From IMG/VR virus record IMGVR_UViG_3300027736_000035, positions 20,994 to 84,993 of that record: DNA of 64,000 bases; one strand, written 5' to 3'. The stretch comes from a virus. Positions 22,501 through 29,336 of this stretch are shown one piece after another. Position numbers and translations under genes: made by a program. Position 1 is the first letter of the stretch. The number at the start of each line of letters is the position of its first letter. Below the pieces are notes generated by a model. That model searched no databases, was not told where the DNA came from, and worked only from the letters and a program-made list of their open reading frames with translations.

Positions 22501-25500
22501 CAGTAATCAACAGCTTGGGCCAGGTAGTAGCAATAAATGTAACCAGTTCAGACGCAGTATATCGGTCAACTCCTGCTATATCATTTGATGGCGGCGGGGG
22601 AGTTGGGCGTGATGCTAGAGCCTATGCAATTATAACACCAGGCCTTGCACGAAGTTTTAAAACTACTATCAAATATGATAGATTCCAATATTTCAGTGAT
22701 GTACAAGATTGGAGTTCCAGCGGAACTTATCAAGATGGCCAATTGGTAAGATACGATGATCGTGTATGGCAAGCTGCCAGTGCAGATTCTACCGCAGTGG
22801 TAGGTCCTGATTTTAGTCTTGAAGATTGGACACCAATTCCGGCTCGAGATTTAACTGGTGTAAATCGCACAATGGGATTGTATGTGCCTGGGGTAAATCA
22901 ACCAGGATTGGATTTGCCTTTGTTAATTGATGGGGTTGATTATCCAGGAGTTCAAGTATATGGCAATTATTTCTTAGGAACTGCTCTCACCGATGCCACT
23001 TATGCAAGCTCGTTTACAGATGCCACATTAGGCAACACTTTTTCTAGTATCAATGTTGATGGCGGCGAATTTGTAGGATTGTACGAAGGGCATGCTCCTG
23101 AAGAACTGGTCAATGGTGCAGAATTTGACACACTTGATCTGCGTGTATACACACGACCAGGCGCGGATTGGAACAGAGATGGTCATGGTTTCCAAATGAC
23201 AGATCAGCGTTATCTGTATGAAGCAGCAGTTACTGACACATTTAGTTGGGCAGGCCTAGTTGAAAATCCAGTAAACATTTCTGTAGTCAATACCACTACC
23301 AATTTACCATTGAGTTTGAACGTTGACTACACTGTGGATTGGGTATTACAGACGCTCACAGTGTTGACTGTGGCCAATGGGGATATCTTAAGCATCACTG
23401 CATACGAACTTGGCGGCGGCAGTCAATTGTATCGTGACAATTTTGCAGGCACAGGTTTGCAAACTGTGATAATTCCAGTGAATGCCGCTGAAATTATAAG
23501 TTTAGCAATATTTGTCAATGGAACATTAACAAGTGGCGCAACCTGGACGCCATATGTTGCAAGTGTGGACTGGAATCAGTTGTCTAGTTATTCGTTCAAA
23601 GATGTGGTCAATATCAATGATGGCAGCTCTGCAGAAACTTATTATCGAGCAATAAAAAATGTACCAGCCGGCATTGAAATTACCAATGTTCTTTATTGGT
23701 TAGAATATGTGCCTACATTTGAATCAATTGTTAATTTTGGGACAGTATACAACACCACTGACGAAATTGCACTGACTGCATTTGGCGTGTCAACCATTGA
23801 TGCTGGCTATTTTGTAATTGGTAGACAGTACACAATTACTCAAATTGGAACTACTAATTTTGTAGCCATTGGAGCCGGAGCAAACACAATAGGGACAGTG
23901 TTCACAGCCAGTGGGGTGGGATCGGGCACAGGTCAAGCATCTACAACATACAGTTGGAGTGCTCCACAAACTCAGTACATTGTGGCTGACGCAAATTTTG
24001 TCACATTCAAGACCACCACTTTGACCAATTCTGTTCAAGGCAGTAATCTTGCCAACATGATTGTCACACGCAATGGGCTGAGATTGCAGCCGCCCGAAGG
24101 AAGAGAATGGATCAGCGACGGAAGTTCATTGTCATTTGGTCTTCCGACTCGCGGCGGCTACAGCCAGAGTATTATAAATGCCACCACAGATGTCATAGTC
24201 TGGGTTGACGAAATATTACAACAACAAAGCATAGGTGGTGTTCCAGGCACATACAGCGTGACTCCATATGTGGCCGCTAATGACCGTGAGGTGGTGTTCA
24301 ATGTGGCACCACCAGCAGGAGCTAGAATATTGATCACAGTGACTACTCAAGCTGGATATGATTTAGTTGGCAACAGTCTACAAATTGTGGGAGGCGTGAA
24401 TCTCAACGATTTATTCGCAGTGACAACTTTCAATGACACTTCGCAACTGAATCCATTGACATTGGTGTTCAATGGGCCAGTGATTACAGGTGTGGAAGTT
24501 GTAGATCCGTTTGACCCGCTGCCAAACGATCCAGCGTATAATAGTCAACCGGGAAGTTTTGATTACGCTACAGTTAACAATACGCAATGGAGTTTTTCAT
24601 ACAGCAAAGGTGCGGCTGTGTACAACAATCAATTCTGGCTAGAACGTGCCAATGTCAGCCCATCTAGACTTTGGGTCACATTGGATGGATATGCATTGAC
24701 CAACAGCATAGACTACACAGTAGAAGGTGAATATCTAATACTGGCATCGGGTGCAATCAAACCCGATCAGATAATGGTCATAACAGAAATTACCAACAGC
24801 ATTGTGCCAGATGCAATAGCATTCCGTATATTTCAAGACATGCGCGGCGTGCAAGCCACATATCGTATGACCACTGCCACTACCACAGTATTGACACAGC
24901 CACTCAGTGCCACAGACAACATAATGTATGTAGAAAATGTATCAGCACTGGGTCACCCCAATCTTGAACTGGGTGTGTTTGGAGTATGCACGGTGGATGG
25001 TGAACGTATCATGTACAGAGATGTTGATGCAGCAACCAATACCATTATGGGACTCATGAGAGGTACTGCTGGTACAGCCGCAGCTGACCATTTGGTAAAT
25101 GCTGCTGTGTACAATCTCAGCCGCGGTAATTTATTACAAAGCAGCTATCAAGATTACATTGTGTCAGACACCAGCACTGGAGATGGGTCTACCACGGTGT
25201 TTTATGCACCAAGTATAAATGTCAATGATTTTGTTGATAGCAGTAGTGAAGCTCCTGCAATTGAAGTATATGTTGGCGGCACACGACAATATGCTTACAG
25301 TGACACAACTGCCACCAGCCAATATCGTTGGTTTGTGACAGATTTTGACCCATTGGCAGTGGATTTTGTTGTAGATAACACTGTGTATCCTCCACTATTT
25401 GCCCCGGCTCCCAATGTTGAAGTCACAATATTGGTACGCCAGGGAGTTACCTGGTATCAACGCGGAGTTACCACACCCAGTGACGGAGTTGCTCTGCAAG

Positions 25501-25541
25501 ATACCGACACTGTTGCTGCAAGGTTTTTACGTGGTTTATAA
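10527..25541 (+). CDS. Giant 5,004-residue baseplate/tail protein (gp7 position) with seven-bladed propeller
   Basis: One uninterrupted frame of 15 kb. The N-terminus (SVDFLPQIFQTETNKQFLAA; KKTQGFIGRTVGPGVNPND; NFSQYFWLPAGPD near residue 130) and a core with PWEMLGF near residue 1435 and EVKPYHVQLREFNLRYNG near 3818 match a large structural protein that follows gp6 in aquatic T4-like phages, where T4 has gp7. Residues about 2355-3240 hold seven FG-GAP-like blades. Other parts are beta-rich: repeated Ig-like units with the pattern V-x-V-N/D-G-x-x-L ... DY, two glycine-rich GTGY segments (near 2646 and 3915), and near 4430 a YTITQIGTTNFVAIGAG module common in phage tail proteins. It probably forms the outer baseplate wedge and carries receptor-binding parts. 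The gp7 equivalence is inferred from position, not from alignment. Confidence 0.75.
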   Translation: MATARSVDFLPQIFQTETNKQFLAATLDQLTQEPKFKKTQGFIGRTVGPGVNPNDKYVVESTAVRRDYQLEPGVISLVPDTNTIKNAITYPGINDAVSFSGGDGGRPDRLYQSEYYSWDPFVDFDSFVNFSQYFWLPAGPDAVDVAASTIPTSDNFFVTRENGIYTFSGVAGTDPVIDLVRGGNYTFQIAQNNKETANYRVTNSGISAYLLDGLRNPTLTLARGNTYVFNLVLNGDFPFWIKTAPVTGLEDVYSTGVTRNGARTGLVTFTVPQDAPDILYYASQTQLNMQGTLNIVNGTQGTGPGFWIQAFPGVSGKDPSQPNISSRDVLGVSNNGTDLGTVTFNVPQKTAQSFYYSLTPFGVNSSGALITPVDIICDLSFNQVNNQLVDVFLATYGGIDGTKNLNGRTLVFTQSLTDAEASLWQIKYVTIDLLTYISLSKLADIPVLNKFKARYGINYSNTEWYKKANGIFERIPLLTAAQDTLYYQDGTDPEIFGRIRLIEQTADTTLYIDAILGKKSYTSANGVVFSNGLKVKFVGDVFPTSYASGTLDLTITAAQSGSNYLTTESTANLYVGEKIIFIDSIGGVSPGTYYVQSLAANGTQFSISLQKGGGAYPLQVGSANARAIAVSDLEYYVSGVGTAIELLPVEIFSTPELYVVDANDSTIYVEPGQTDYLTINRASRDRNAWSRSNRWFHSDVINATAKYNNTTAVFDNNYRAKRPIIQFRPNIRLWNMGTDGKNPVDIIDFSQTDAFSNVEGSTGYSVDGYTLIDGSRVIFAADQDQNVKDKIYVVSFIVPDTVAPLIAQPIISLTPAQDGEVLVDQCTVCLYGTTSPGVTFWFDGTTWTEAQQKTAVQQAPLFNIYDTNGYSFGDQSKYQSSTFVGSKLFSYAVGDTSIIDPILQFPLQYLNINNVGDIVFVNNLYKDTFLYVADNASVTLDISSGSVKEYTTRASYRRLIGWQTAATPSQCYQQFKFTYTGTTLKLDVKVDDPVNNTPAIKIYVGSVFQAPSTYSYLTTATTTTITLNKTHVPGDIIEVLALSSQTSSAAFYQVPINLQNNPLNGNSPEFTLGTIRTHYESICENILTVVGPVNGSNNTRDLGNLVPYGLTILQQSSPLTLAGYFLRSPDYNIFASLSFADREYNKYKYQLLDAVTNQTIGFDTISQVLDTAIQSITLGRVESQPFYWSDMLPSGAVYTTTTYTIGYTSTSSFDTVQVYNYRSANYLGMNVYLGEVLLVRDRDYVVATDGPRITVLIDLAVGSTLVLQEYSATYGSFAPNTPTKLGLYPAFVPQVITQRTSNGNVQVTQGHDGSITPLFNDIRDQVLLEFETRIYNNLKLDGNPVPLTIDDVLPGQFRSTGFSYSEITEILNQDFLRYVGANKLDYRTQDFRATNEFTWNYSSTKNKLDNSQNLLGAWRGINRYFYDTEQPQYTPWEMLGFSKKPLWWEDAYGPAPYTGDNLVLWDDLAAGYVADPVAPYFRPKYARPASTGSIAEPQRGGIWGAGPYPSLFPIIPTGDEGQLLSPFNSVMGVYSNAQFQKSWAPGDGGPVEASWWNSSSYPFAVMHVLAVTKPAKFFALFADRDLYRYNEEFGQYLLNDRYRLDANGIEVYGNGVSKASYIDWIVDYNRQSGINSTDELTADLANLDVRLCYRMASFSDKQYIKLYTEKSSPNSTNTTLMIPDESYNLLLYKNQPFDRTDYSAVVVQNVPGGYAVFGYSTSLPYFKVLASRSTGQLRTISSGGATVRVPTFYTNTEVHVPYGFIFANETSVCDFLLSYGELSKQQGITFTNRANGYVLDWNQMCQEFLYWSQQGWGENALLNLNPLAAKLTVTRDQAVVDSIVVQAADNVLLDQNNRELPTRNLNITRIDNTFTCEPLTTQTLSFIDLKYTTYEHMIVLNNQSVFGDLIYQPITGARQNRLILIASNTADWTGQINTPGFILNLNNVEQWSGLKRYTKGQIVKYKNVYWSSLNIVQPSEKFNFNEWVQSDYTQIELGLLPNLANKANQLSNSYNINSANLEQDNDLLSYGLIGFRPRQYMAALNLDDVSQLNVYRQFLGSKGTILSAELFSNANLGKEAADYSIYENWAVLRSVYGANANRSFVELRLDRSYLSSNPSLVQVVVPQQVSSADQQILLGDVWKQSYKLTSPDFLPTTTITPTDIALPTAGYVNLNDADITVFDINDLANIAANLDAIAVGTSIWIAKINDYDWNIYRAQSVPGAVQHVCDNLDGTSRVIFSQSHGLSAGDTLIIKFFDTEVNGVYQVLSVSNLTTVNIAFQFVQKRTVANGLGLGFTLQTMRVAQASDVINLPYANDVVPGAKVWVDNNGDDLWEVIQKQQVFVDSSQISPLLLDAGEQFGVAVAQATARLALFVGSPRYGFGGSAQKGAVYVYVKNSQDQYAPVSPIINADGILTLDRTGVRGYGNAVDFGNQTWAVAGASQSLGPSSETNNGYASVIYRDPALGQPGVNPFINWQLLTLPGTTTSTTPGAGEFGYSVTMSLDERWMYISAPGLNTVYAYGRVDWQDQFVTILGTGTTTQYTIAGTIQINNSSQLKVLIDGQLQTTGYSIDAAFDKVTFTTAPDLGALIKFQRINTQQLDAQTYYDVSQTSTSGSGTGAKFTITRVRGEVGQPGASFGGVGATSAGTGYAVGNTITIAGASFGGTNNIVLTITSIGTGGTLGGFNIAYTPPTLATVFSLNEYFFTAINIYSFSIAVDGVLYRPNIDYTFDTVTQDLTFTGTGPASGTIIIARAQSYFTYVNSITASGLGASDRFGHSIACTTDGRQVVIGTPYSTQNSNAEAGSVYVIDRNVQRFIYGSDGSTVTFTLLGTPAAPVSVIVNNVFLTNQTDSVIGAPNTFYWNGANTVTVNADLQYGDVVEIETNQFAQIQKITQNTVANFSNFGQSVDICSYNCSLYVGVPQSSVQIYKGGVVERDVNQSRIYGTITSTVVNAALTAGNTVRVNNMDVVVPAAWNSLSAYYKNDVVYNLSGSTYTIYVALQDVPAATALTNVSYWSPVTTTTVAASVYVRALAAQINSTVPNVIATVDVSGYLTVSVKNNNSAPAFNKLQVAPGSIGTAFATLAFTTFAFTQTIVSPYPVKYSAFGSSVNIADSATTLVVGAPNGTLYLITVFDDGNTDFDADSTTFITTVINSGAVYTYDYLPSASMSISNPGKFLFGQQINNSEVNALDTFGSTVSYVDGILVAGAPNNDVGDSTANYGRIFLFENPTRTPAWTVIRQQQPVVDVSLLNGVFTYDRITSATTQFFDFFDPLQGKILGAARQNIDYISGIDPANYNIGPSGINGATWWSGHVGEVWWNTSTVRFIDPNQDDITYASRRWGQNFPGSSIDVYQWILSTVPPASYTGPGVPYSTSSYSINTRLNRDGIFATEYYFWVRGITTTAVQEGKTLSVATVAQYIENPRASGITYMAPINASTVALYNAAEYIVASDTVINISFDREATESNVHTEYELIAEGKPDAFLSTNLYRKLQDSFCGVDTFGNNVPDANLSPAERYGVQFRPRQSMFVDRFDALKNYLTRVNAVLARFTISESRSFNLLNSAEPEPSAATGLWNLRVANLEILGFQNIYTVPLGYRYLVVTDSNNRGLWTIYTVIASDQVAGERLLRLSFVQGYNTADYWSYIDWYLPGYNSSTKVLAEVANQAALRTLGLSVGSSVRVTANSQGKWEIYLLTNTGWERVGLQDGTIAFSAELWDYQLGRFGFDIEVFDAQYYDQEPVKETRKIIQAINEELLINDLLIERNLALTLMFNYVLSEFAAPEWLVKTSLIDVDHRIRDLVPYQNYRRDNQEFVIDYIKEVKPYHVQLREFNLRYNGADQYPGSLTDFDVPAYYNTSLTVPQYTSPILLPYEHGSSDVANFSSDLSSNSTVWSAFSYNQWYNNYLLTLTAVNIVNNGTGYTEPPLVIVGNVWTANTAVSINQQLFYVDGNMNNLYTVVANGTTGIIPPTFTTGGTQTDGTAMLVYAGPAATATAVINSLGQVVAINVTSSDAVYRSTPAISFDGGGGVGRDARAYAIITPGLARSFKTTIKYDRFQYFSDVQDWSSSGTYQDGQLVRYDDRVWQAASADSTAVVGPDFSLEDWTPIPARDLTGVNRTMGLYVPGVNQPGLDLPLLIDGVDYPGVQVYGNYFLGTALTDATYASSFTDATLGNTFSSINVDGGEFVGLYEGHAPEELVNGAEFDTLDLRVYTRPGADWNRDGHGFQMTDQRYLYEAAVTDTFSWAGLVENPVNISVVNTTTNLPLSLNVDYTVDWVLQTLTVLTVANGDILSITAYELGGGSQLYRDNFAGTGLQTVIIPVNAAEIISLAIFVNGTLTSGATWTPYVASVDWNQLSSYSFKDVVNINDGSSAETYYRAIKNVPAGIEITNVLYWLEYVPTFESIVNFGTVYNTTDEIALTAFGVSTIDAGYFVIGRQYTITQIGTTNFVAIGAGANTIGTVFTASGVGSGTGQASTTYSWSAPQTQYIVADANFVTFKTTTLTNSVQGSNLANMIVTRNGLRLQPPEGREWISDGSSLSFGLPTRGGYSQSIINATTDVIVWVDEILQQQSIGGVPGTYSVTPYVAANDREVVFNVAPPAGARILITVTTQAGYDLVGNSLQIVGGVNLNDLFAVTTFNDTSQLNPLTLVFNGPVITGVEVVDPFDPLPNDPAYNSQPGSFDYATVNNTQWSFSYSKGAAVYNNQFWLERANVSPSRLWVTLDGYALTNSIDYTVEGEYLILASGAIKPDQIMVITEITNSIVPDAIAFRIFQDMRGVQATYRMTTATTTVLTQPLSATDNIMYVENVSALGHPNLELGVFGVCTVDGERIMYRDVDAATNTIMGLMRGTAGTAAADHLVNAAVYNLSRGNLLQSSYQDYIVSDTSTGDGSTTVFYAPSINVNDFVDSSSEAPAIEVYVGGTRQYAYSDTTATSQYRWFVTDFDPLAVDFVVDNTVYPPLFAPAPNVEVTILVRQGVTWYQRGVTTPSDGVALQDTDTVAARFLRGL
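17593..20240 (+). repeat. Seven FG-GAP-like beta-propeller blades inside the giant protein
   Basis: Blade starts at about 17605 (FGVAVAQ), 17793 (YGNAVDF), 18008 (FGYSVTMS), 18850 (FGHSIACT), 19237 (FGQSVDIC), 19843 (FGSSVNIA) and 20107 (FGSTVSYV). Each continues with a strand ending in a G-x-P/G-A-P turn (VGSPRYG, AGASQS, ISAPGL, IGTPYS, VGVPQS, VGAPNG, AGAPNN) and a strand of the type VYVY or VYAY. Seven is the normal count for an integrin-alpha-type propeller. Blades 1-3 and 6-7 are tightly spaced; blades 3-4, 4-5 and 5-6 are separated by about 280, 130 and 200 residues of other beta modules, which would emerge as loop insertions. Confidence 0.7.
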
Positions 25542-25547
25542 ACAAGG

Positions 25548-25553
25548 TAAATA
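25548..25553 (+). promoter_or_regulatory. TAAATA box seven bases before the 49-aa gene
   Basis: AGGTAAATAA lies after the giant gene's stop and ends seven bases before the ATG at 25561. Same form as the boxes before 6620, 55988 and 61375. An AAGG at 25544-25547 could alternatively act as a distant ribosome site (13 bases). Confidence 0.35.
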
Positions 25554-25560
25554 AAATATC

Positions 25561-25710
25561 ATGCCAACTACAATGCCAAACAAACCAGCTGCACCAGTAC
25601 CAGCACCTAGAGTAAACAAACCCAACGAAAGTGGGTCAATTTCGGTACAAGCACACATGAGGATTTATGATCCCAAAACACAAAAAACCTATGTGGAGGG
25701 ACGAGCATGA
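25561..25710 (+). CDS. 49-residue conserved-looking phage protein
   Basis: A short gene easily missed: ATG at 25561, stop TGA at 25708-25710. The first 20 residues are Pro/Ala/Asn rich (PAAPVPAPRVNKP), and the end is MRIYDPKTQKTYVEGRA. The stop overlaps the next ATG as ATGA, so it is coupled to the 201-residue gene that follows, and a TAAATA box precedes it. The IYDP-x-T-x-x-x-Y/FVEGRA ending is familiar from small proteins near tail-fibre genes of aquatic T4-like phages, although I cannot name a function. A tail or baseplate accessory role is plausible from position only. Confidence 0.7.
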   Translation: MPTTMPNKPAAPVPAPRVNKPNESGSISVQAHMRIYDPKTQKTYVEGRA

Positions 25711-26312
25711 TCACTCCCGGACTGTGCAAAATTGAAGGGTTTGTCAAGATTCTTGACCCAAATTCGGGCGAAGTTCTAGTAGATAAAAAGAATGCCATCC
25801 ATTATGAAAACATTTCTATTGCCATGGCACAGACCTTGAGCAACAGAGACTTAGGTTATATCTATTTGATGGCATTTGGCAACGGTGGCAGTAGTGTTGA
25901 TCCCACTGGAGTGATCACGTACCTGCCCCCAAATACCACAGGACAAAATGCCGATCTTTACAACCAAACTTACCAAAAAGTAGTAGATGATAATTCCGCA
26001 GCAGACACCGATCCTGAAAACAACAAGATGACAGTGTTACACACATCTGGAAATCTATACACTGATATTTTGGTAAGTTGTTTGTTGGACTATGGCGAAC
26101 CTCCGACTCAGCAGGCCTTTGATAACTCAACTAACTTTAACGGTGAATATGTGTTTGATGAGTTGGGCCTCAAATCTTGGAACGGCTCAACAGACAATCT
26201 TCGACTGATTACCCATGTGATTTTTCATCCAGTGCAAAAAAGTCTAAATCGGCAAATTCAGATAGACTACACACTGAGAATTCAGACATTGAGTAATATC
26301 AATGCTGTATAA
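25707..26312 (+). CDS. Virion-region protein, 201 aa, function unknown
   Basis: A soluble 201-residue protein beginning MITPGLCKIEGFVKIL, with no signal peptide, membrane segment or catalytic motif. The middle contains a regular pattern of short strands (GYIYLMAFGNGG; YTDILVSCLLDYGEP) and the end VIFHPVQKSLNRQIQIDYT is typical of phage structural proteins of jelly-roll type. It is coupled by ATGA to the upstream 49-aa gene and followed by a perfect TATAAATA box and the first tail-fibre gene. In T4 this position would be gp8/gp9/gp10; I see no firm evidence for any of these, so it is left as an unassigned baseplate-to-fibre connector candidate. Confidence 0.6.
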   Translation: MITPGLCKIEGFVKILDPNSGEVLVDKKNAIHYENISIAMAQTLSNRDLGYIYLMAFGNGGSSVDPTGVITYLPPNTTGQNADLYNQTYQKVVDDNSAADTDPENNKMTVLHTSGNLYTDILVSCLLDYGEPPTQQAFDNSTNFNGEYVFDELGLKSWNGSTDNLRLITHVIFHPVQKSLNRQIQIDYTLRIQTLSNINAV

Positions 26313-26315
26313 ATA
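26308..26315 (+). promoter_or_regulatory. T4-type late promoter, perfect TATAAATA
   Basis: The box overlaps the stop codon region of the upstream gene and lies 25 bases before the ATG at 26341. With initiation about six bases after the box, the leader would be about 20 bases and carry AGGAACAGG as ribosome site. It is the best match in the window to the gp55-recognised late consensus of T4. Confidence 0.65.
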
Positions 26316-26340
26316 TTGATAACAGGAACAGGTAATTCAA

Positions 26341-28353
26341 ATGGCATATACAATTAATTTAACTAACGGTACAATTTTTGCTACTGTCAACGATGGCACC
26401 GTTAATAACGCTAGTAGCATGACGCTGGTGGGCAAAAACTATGCTGGGTATGGTGAATTTTTAGACGAAAACTTTATACACCTGCTGGAAAATAGCGCAA
26501 ACACCACAGCCCCAGCATCACCACTCACAGGACAATTATGGTGGGACAGCACCAATGCATTGATGAAAGTGTATAACGGCACTGCTTTCAAAGTCATGAC
26601 TGGATCTACCAGTTCGGCCAGCGCACCCAGCAATGTTATCACTGGCGATTTATGGTGGGACACAACCAATTCACAATTGAAAATTTACAACGGAGTATCT
26701 TGGACTGTTGTTGGCCCTGCTTACACATCCGCCGAAGGCACAGCCGGTGCCATTCCTGAAACAATCACTGACTCGGGAGCCACTCCGCACTATGTGACCA
26801 GTCTGTATGTGAACAACACCCGAGTGGCCATTGTGAGTAAAGACGCTAATTTTACTCCATCTGCTCCTACTGTTACCACATTCCCTACCATATACAATGG
26901 TATCACTTTGTACAATACCAGTTCTCCGGTTTATGCAGGAACAGCAACCAATGCACAATTGTTAGACAGCCTAGACAGTACTGATTTCATGCGCGCCACG
27001 GCCAACACATCAACCACTGGTACATTGGCAGTTTTAAACAATTTTGGATTTACTGTGGGCGCTGCCAATGTCTTTTCGGTAACTACAACTAGCACCGATG
27101 CCAACATTAGAAGCAACATTTCCAATGGTAATCTGGTAATGCAGGCCAACGTATCTGGTAATATATACAACGTAGCAAGAATAGTGGGCAGCACTGGTGT
27201 ATTTGCAGTGTCAAATGCCATGACTGCCGGTACCACTGTGTCGGCTGTGGGCAATGTGTCTGGTGGCAATGTTATCACAGCAGGGCAAGTTACTGCCACT
27301 GCCAACATCACTGGTGGCAACATTATTTCAGTTGCGGCGGTTTCTGGTGTTTCTTTGGTTTCTTCGGGCAACGTTGACAGTGGCAACTTGCGTACCGCCG
27401 GGCAAGTCAGTGCAACAGGTAATATTACCTCGGCAGCCAATGTAGCAGGTACATATTTCATTGGCAATGGTTCAGCGTTGACAGGATTGAGTCTGGGTGT
27501 AAGTGTCACCAAGTTTGTGAATGGTACCAGCGAAGGTAATGTTGGTGCCAGCGGCGGCAATATAAACTTCAATGTAGGTGGCGTGAGCAATGTGGTTGTT
27601 ATTGATACTAGTACCTTGTACGCCAATGTGCTCAGCGCACAGAGCATTACCAAATCAGGCAGCAATGCAGTTGGTAATATTGGATCCAGCTCTAGCTTTT
27701 TTAACACAGTGTTCGGTAATATCTACAATGGTACTGTGATCAGTGTGGCAGGCAACGTCACTGGTGCTAATATCAATACTGGTGGGTTGGTCAGTGCAGG
27801 AACAACCGTAAGTGCCACTGGCAACATCACTGGTGGCAACTTGATCACTGCTGGACTGGTCAGTACCGCCAGCATTACCAAAACTGGTAGCAATGCAGTG
27901 GGCAATATTGGCAGTTCCAGCAACTATTTTAATCAGGTGTTTGCCACAGCTACCACAGCACTGTATGCTGACGTTGCTGAACGTTTTGCAGCCGATGAAG
28001 TGTTAGAACCAGGAACTGTGGTTGAACTGGGTGGATCACAAGAAATTACTCGTGCTGTAACTGACCTAAGTGAAAATGTGTTTGGTGTTATCAGCACTAG
28101 ACCAGCTTACACAATGAATGGTGGCGCAGGCGAAGATTCAACTCATCCAAAAGTTGCCATGACAGGTCGCGTTCCGGTCAATGTTATTGGTATAATACGC
28201 AAAGGCGATCGATTGGTAGCCGCAGGAGCAGGCCTGGCAAGAGCAGCTCAGCTGGGCGAAGCCACTGCTTTCAATGTGATTGGGCGCAGCCTGGTAGACA
28301 AAACTACCACACAACAAGGTACAGTCGAAGCCATTGTGACCATTAAAAACTAA
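26341..28353 (+). CDS. Tail fibre protein with C-terminal YADVAERF-type domain
   Basis: A 670-residue protein. The N-terminus (NGTIFATVNDGTVN ... YGEFLDENFIHLLENFA-like helix) and two copies of LTGQLWWDST / ITGDLWWDTT followed by LKVYNG-type strands (about residues 60-125) are typical of tail fibres of aquatic T4-like phages. Residues about 270-530 are a long Gly/Asn/Val-rich repeat region (units like GNITGGNLITAGLVS) including two copies of a GSNAVGNIGSSS unit, expected to form a trimeric beta-helix shaft. The C-terminal 130 residues (YADVAERFAADEVLEPGTVV ... GRVPVNVIG) match a tip or self-processing domain found in many phage fibres. It probably contacts the host surface. Preceded by a perfect late promoter. 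Confidence 0.8.
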   Translation: MAYTINLTNGTIFATVNDGTVNNASSMTLVGKNYAGYGEFLDENFIHLLENSANTTAPASPLTGQLWWDSTNALMKVYNGTAFKVMTGSTSSASAPSNVITGDLWWDTTNSQLKIYNGVSWTVVGPAYTSAEGTAGAIPETITDSGATPHYVTSLYVNNTRVAIVSKDANFTPSAPTVTTFPTIYNGITLYNTSSPVYAGTATNAQLLDSLDSTDFMRATANTSTTGTLAVLNNFGFTVGAANVFSVTTTSTDANIRSNISNGNLVMQANVSGNIYNVARIVGSTGVFAVSNAMTAGTTVSAVGNVSGGNVITAGQVTATANITGGNIISVAAVSGVSLVSSGNVDSGNLRTAGQVSATGNITSAANVAGTYFIGNGSALTGLSLGVSVTKFVNGTSEGNVGASGGNINFNVGGVSNVVVIDTSTLYANVLSAQSITKSGSNAVGNIGSSSSFFNTVFGNIYNGTVISVAGNVTGANINTGGLVSAGTTVSATGNITGGNLITAGLVSTASITKTGSNAVGNIGSSSNYFNQVFATATTALYADVAERFAADEVLEPGTVVELGGSQEITRAVTDLSENVFGVISTRPAYTMNGGAGEDSTHPKVAMTGRVPVNVIGIIRKGDRLVAAGAGLARAAQLGEATAFNVIGRSLVDKTTTQQGTVEAIVTIKN

Positions 28354-28367
28354 AACAGGAATAGACA

Positions 28368-29333
28368 ATGACTTATTCATCAGGTGGATTAATTGAAGCA
28401 ACAGACTACAATGGGTTTGTTAGCACCACTGCCGGCGCAAATATCAACGATATCTGGGCCACCGGCTCAAGTGATAAAGGATATGGGCAAACTGCGGTGA
28501 GTACTGTTGCTGCTGCTGGCACAGTTTCTGCCACCCAATGGGCCAGTTTGGTCAACACATTGAGCAGTTTAGGCAGCCAGACCAACACAACTATTACTGC
28601 AAGATCGGCACCAACTGCAGGAACCACAATTGCTATCCTGGCAGCACTCAACACCGATCTCACTTCGGTTACCACCAACAGAAACAATGCAGTTGCACAA
28701 GGTACACAATACACAGGCTGGACCGGAACCAATAGTAAAACTGCTGCCACATCAGGGGCCACCTGGACCATCACATTCACAAACACTGTGACATTTGCTG
28801 ATTCAAATTCAGCTCGTTATTTTTTCAACGGCGGCGGCCTTATTTCTCTACTACCTTCTAAAACTAGTACAGGAGCGACAGGAGATCCACCATGGAATGC
28901 CATGGCCACAGCCGCTGGTACAATTGTGTTTAGCGGTGCAGCAGCAAGTAAAACAATTGCAGCAGTTGCATACACCGGAACTACCAAAATTGGCGGATCA
29001 GGTATAAACACCACACTGAGCACAGCCACAGGATATTACGCATTGACTGCCGGCGCAGCCGCTACAATTATTTTCAAACAATTTTCGGCAACTGCTCCTT
29101 ACACTTCCAATTTCATACAGCACAGCGTGGCATTAAATGCCGGCGCAAACATACTGACATTTACCACACTATGGTCAGCCAGTGACGGTGACCCAATCAC
29201 AGGAGGAACCGCAGCCGTGGCTGCTACCCCCGGTACTGCACCCTGTACTATTTGTACTTATAAACCTCCTAGTTCCACTTATCTAACCACCGCAAGTTGG
29301 GGAACCCCCACCGTGGCAGCTACCACAGTTTAA
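28368..29333 (+). CDS. Tail-fibre or fibre-associated structural protein
   Basis: A 321-residue protein, Ala/Thr/Gly/Ser rich, with a segment ARYFFNGGGLISL near residue 145 that recurs in structural proteins of many aquatic phages. The first 110 residues look helical (LVNTLSSLGSQTN, LAALNTDLTSVTTNRN), the rest is beta-rich. No enzymatic motif. It starts 14 bases after the fibre gene with AGGAATAGAC as ribosome site, and is the last gene before the terminator at 29337, so it closes the virion operon. It may be a second fibre, a fibre tip, or an adaptor. Confidence 0.65.
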   Translation: MTYSSGGLIEATDYNGFVSTTAGANINDIWATGSSDKGYGQTAVSTVAAAGTVSATQWASLVNTLSSLGSQTNTTITARSAPTAGTTIAILAALNTDLTSVTTNRNNAVAQGTQYTGWTGTNSKTAATSGATWTITFTNTVTFADSNSARYFFNGGGLISLLPSKTSTGATGDPPWNAMATAAGTIVFSGAAASKTIAAVAYTGTTKIGGSGINTTLSTATGYYALTAGAAATIIFKQFSATAPYTSNFIQHSVALNAGANILTFTTLWSASDGDPITGGTAAVAATPGTAPCTICTYKPPSSTYLTTASWGTPTVAATTV

Positions 29334-29336
29334 TCA

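Noticed and set aside
26931-27707. A 258-aa minus-strand frame opposite the tail-fibre gene
   Set aside because: It is the antisense of a Gly/Asn/Thr repeat region, giving a low-complexity Leu/Pro/Thr product; no start signals.
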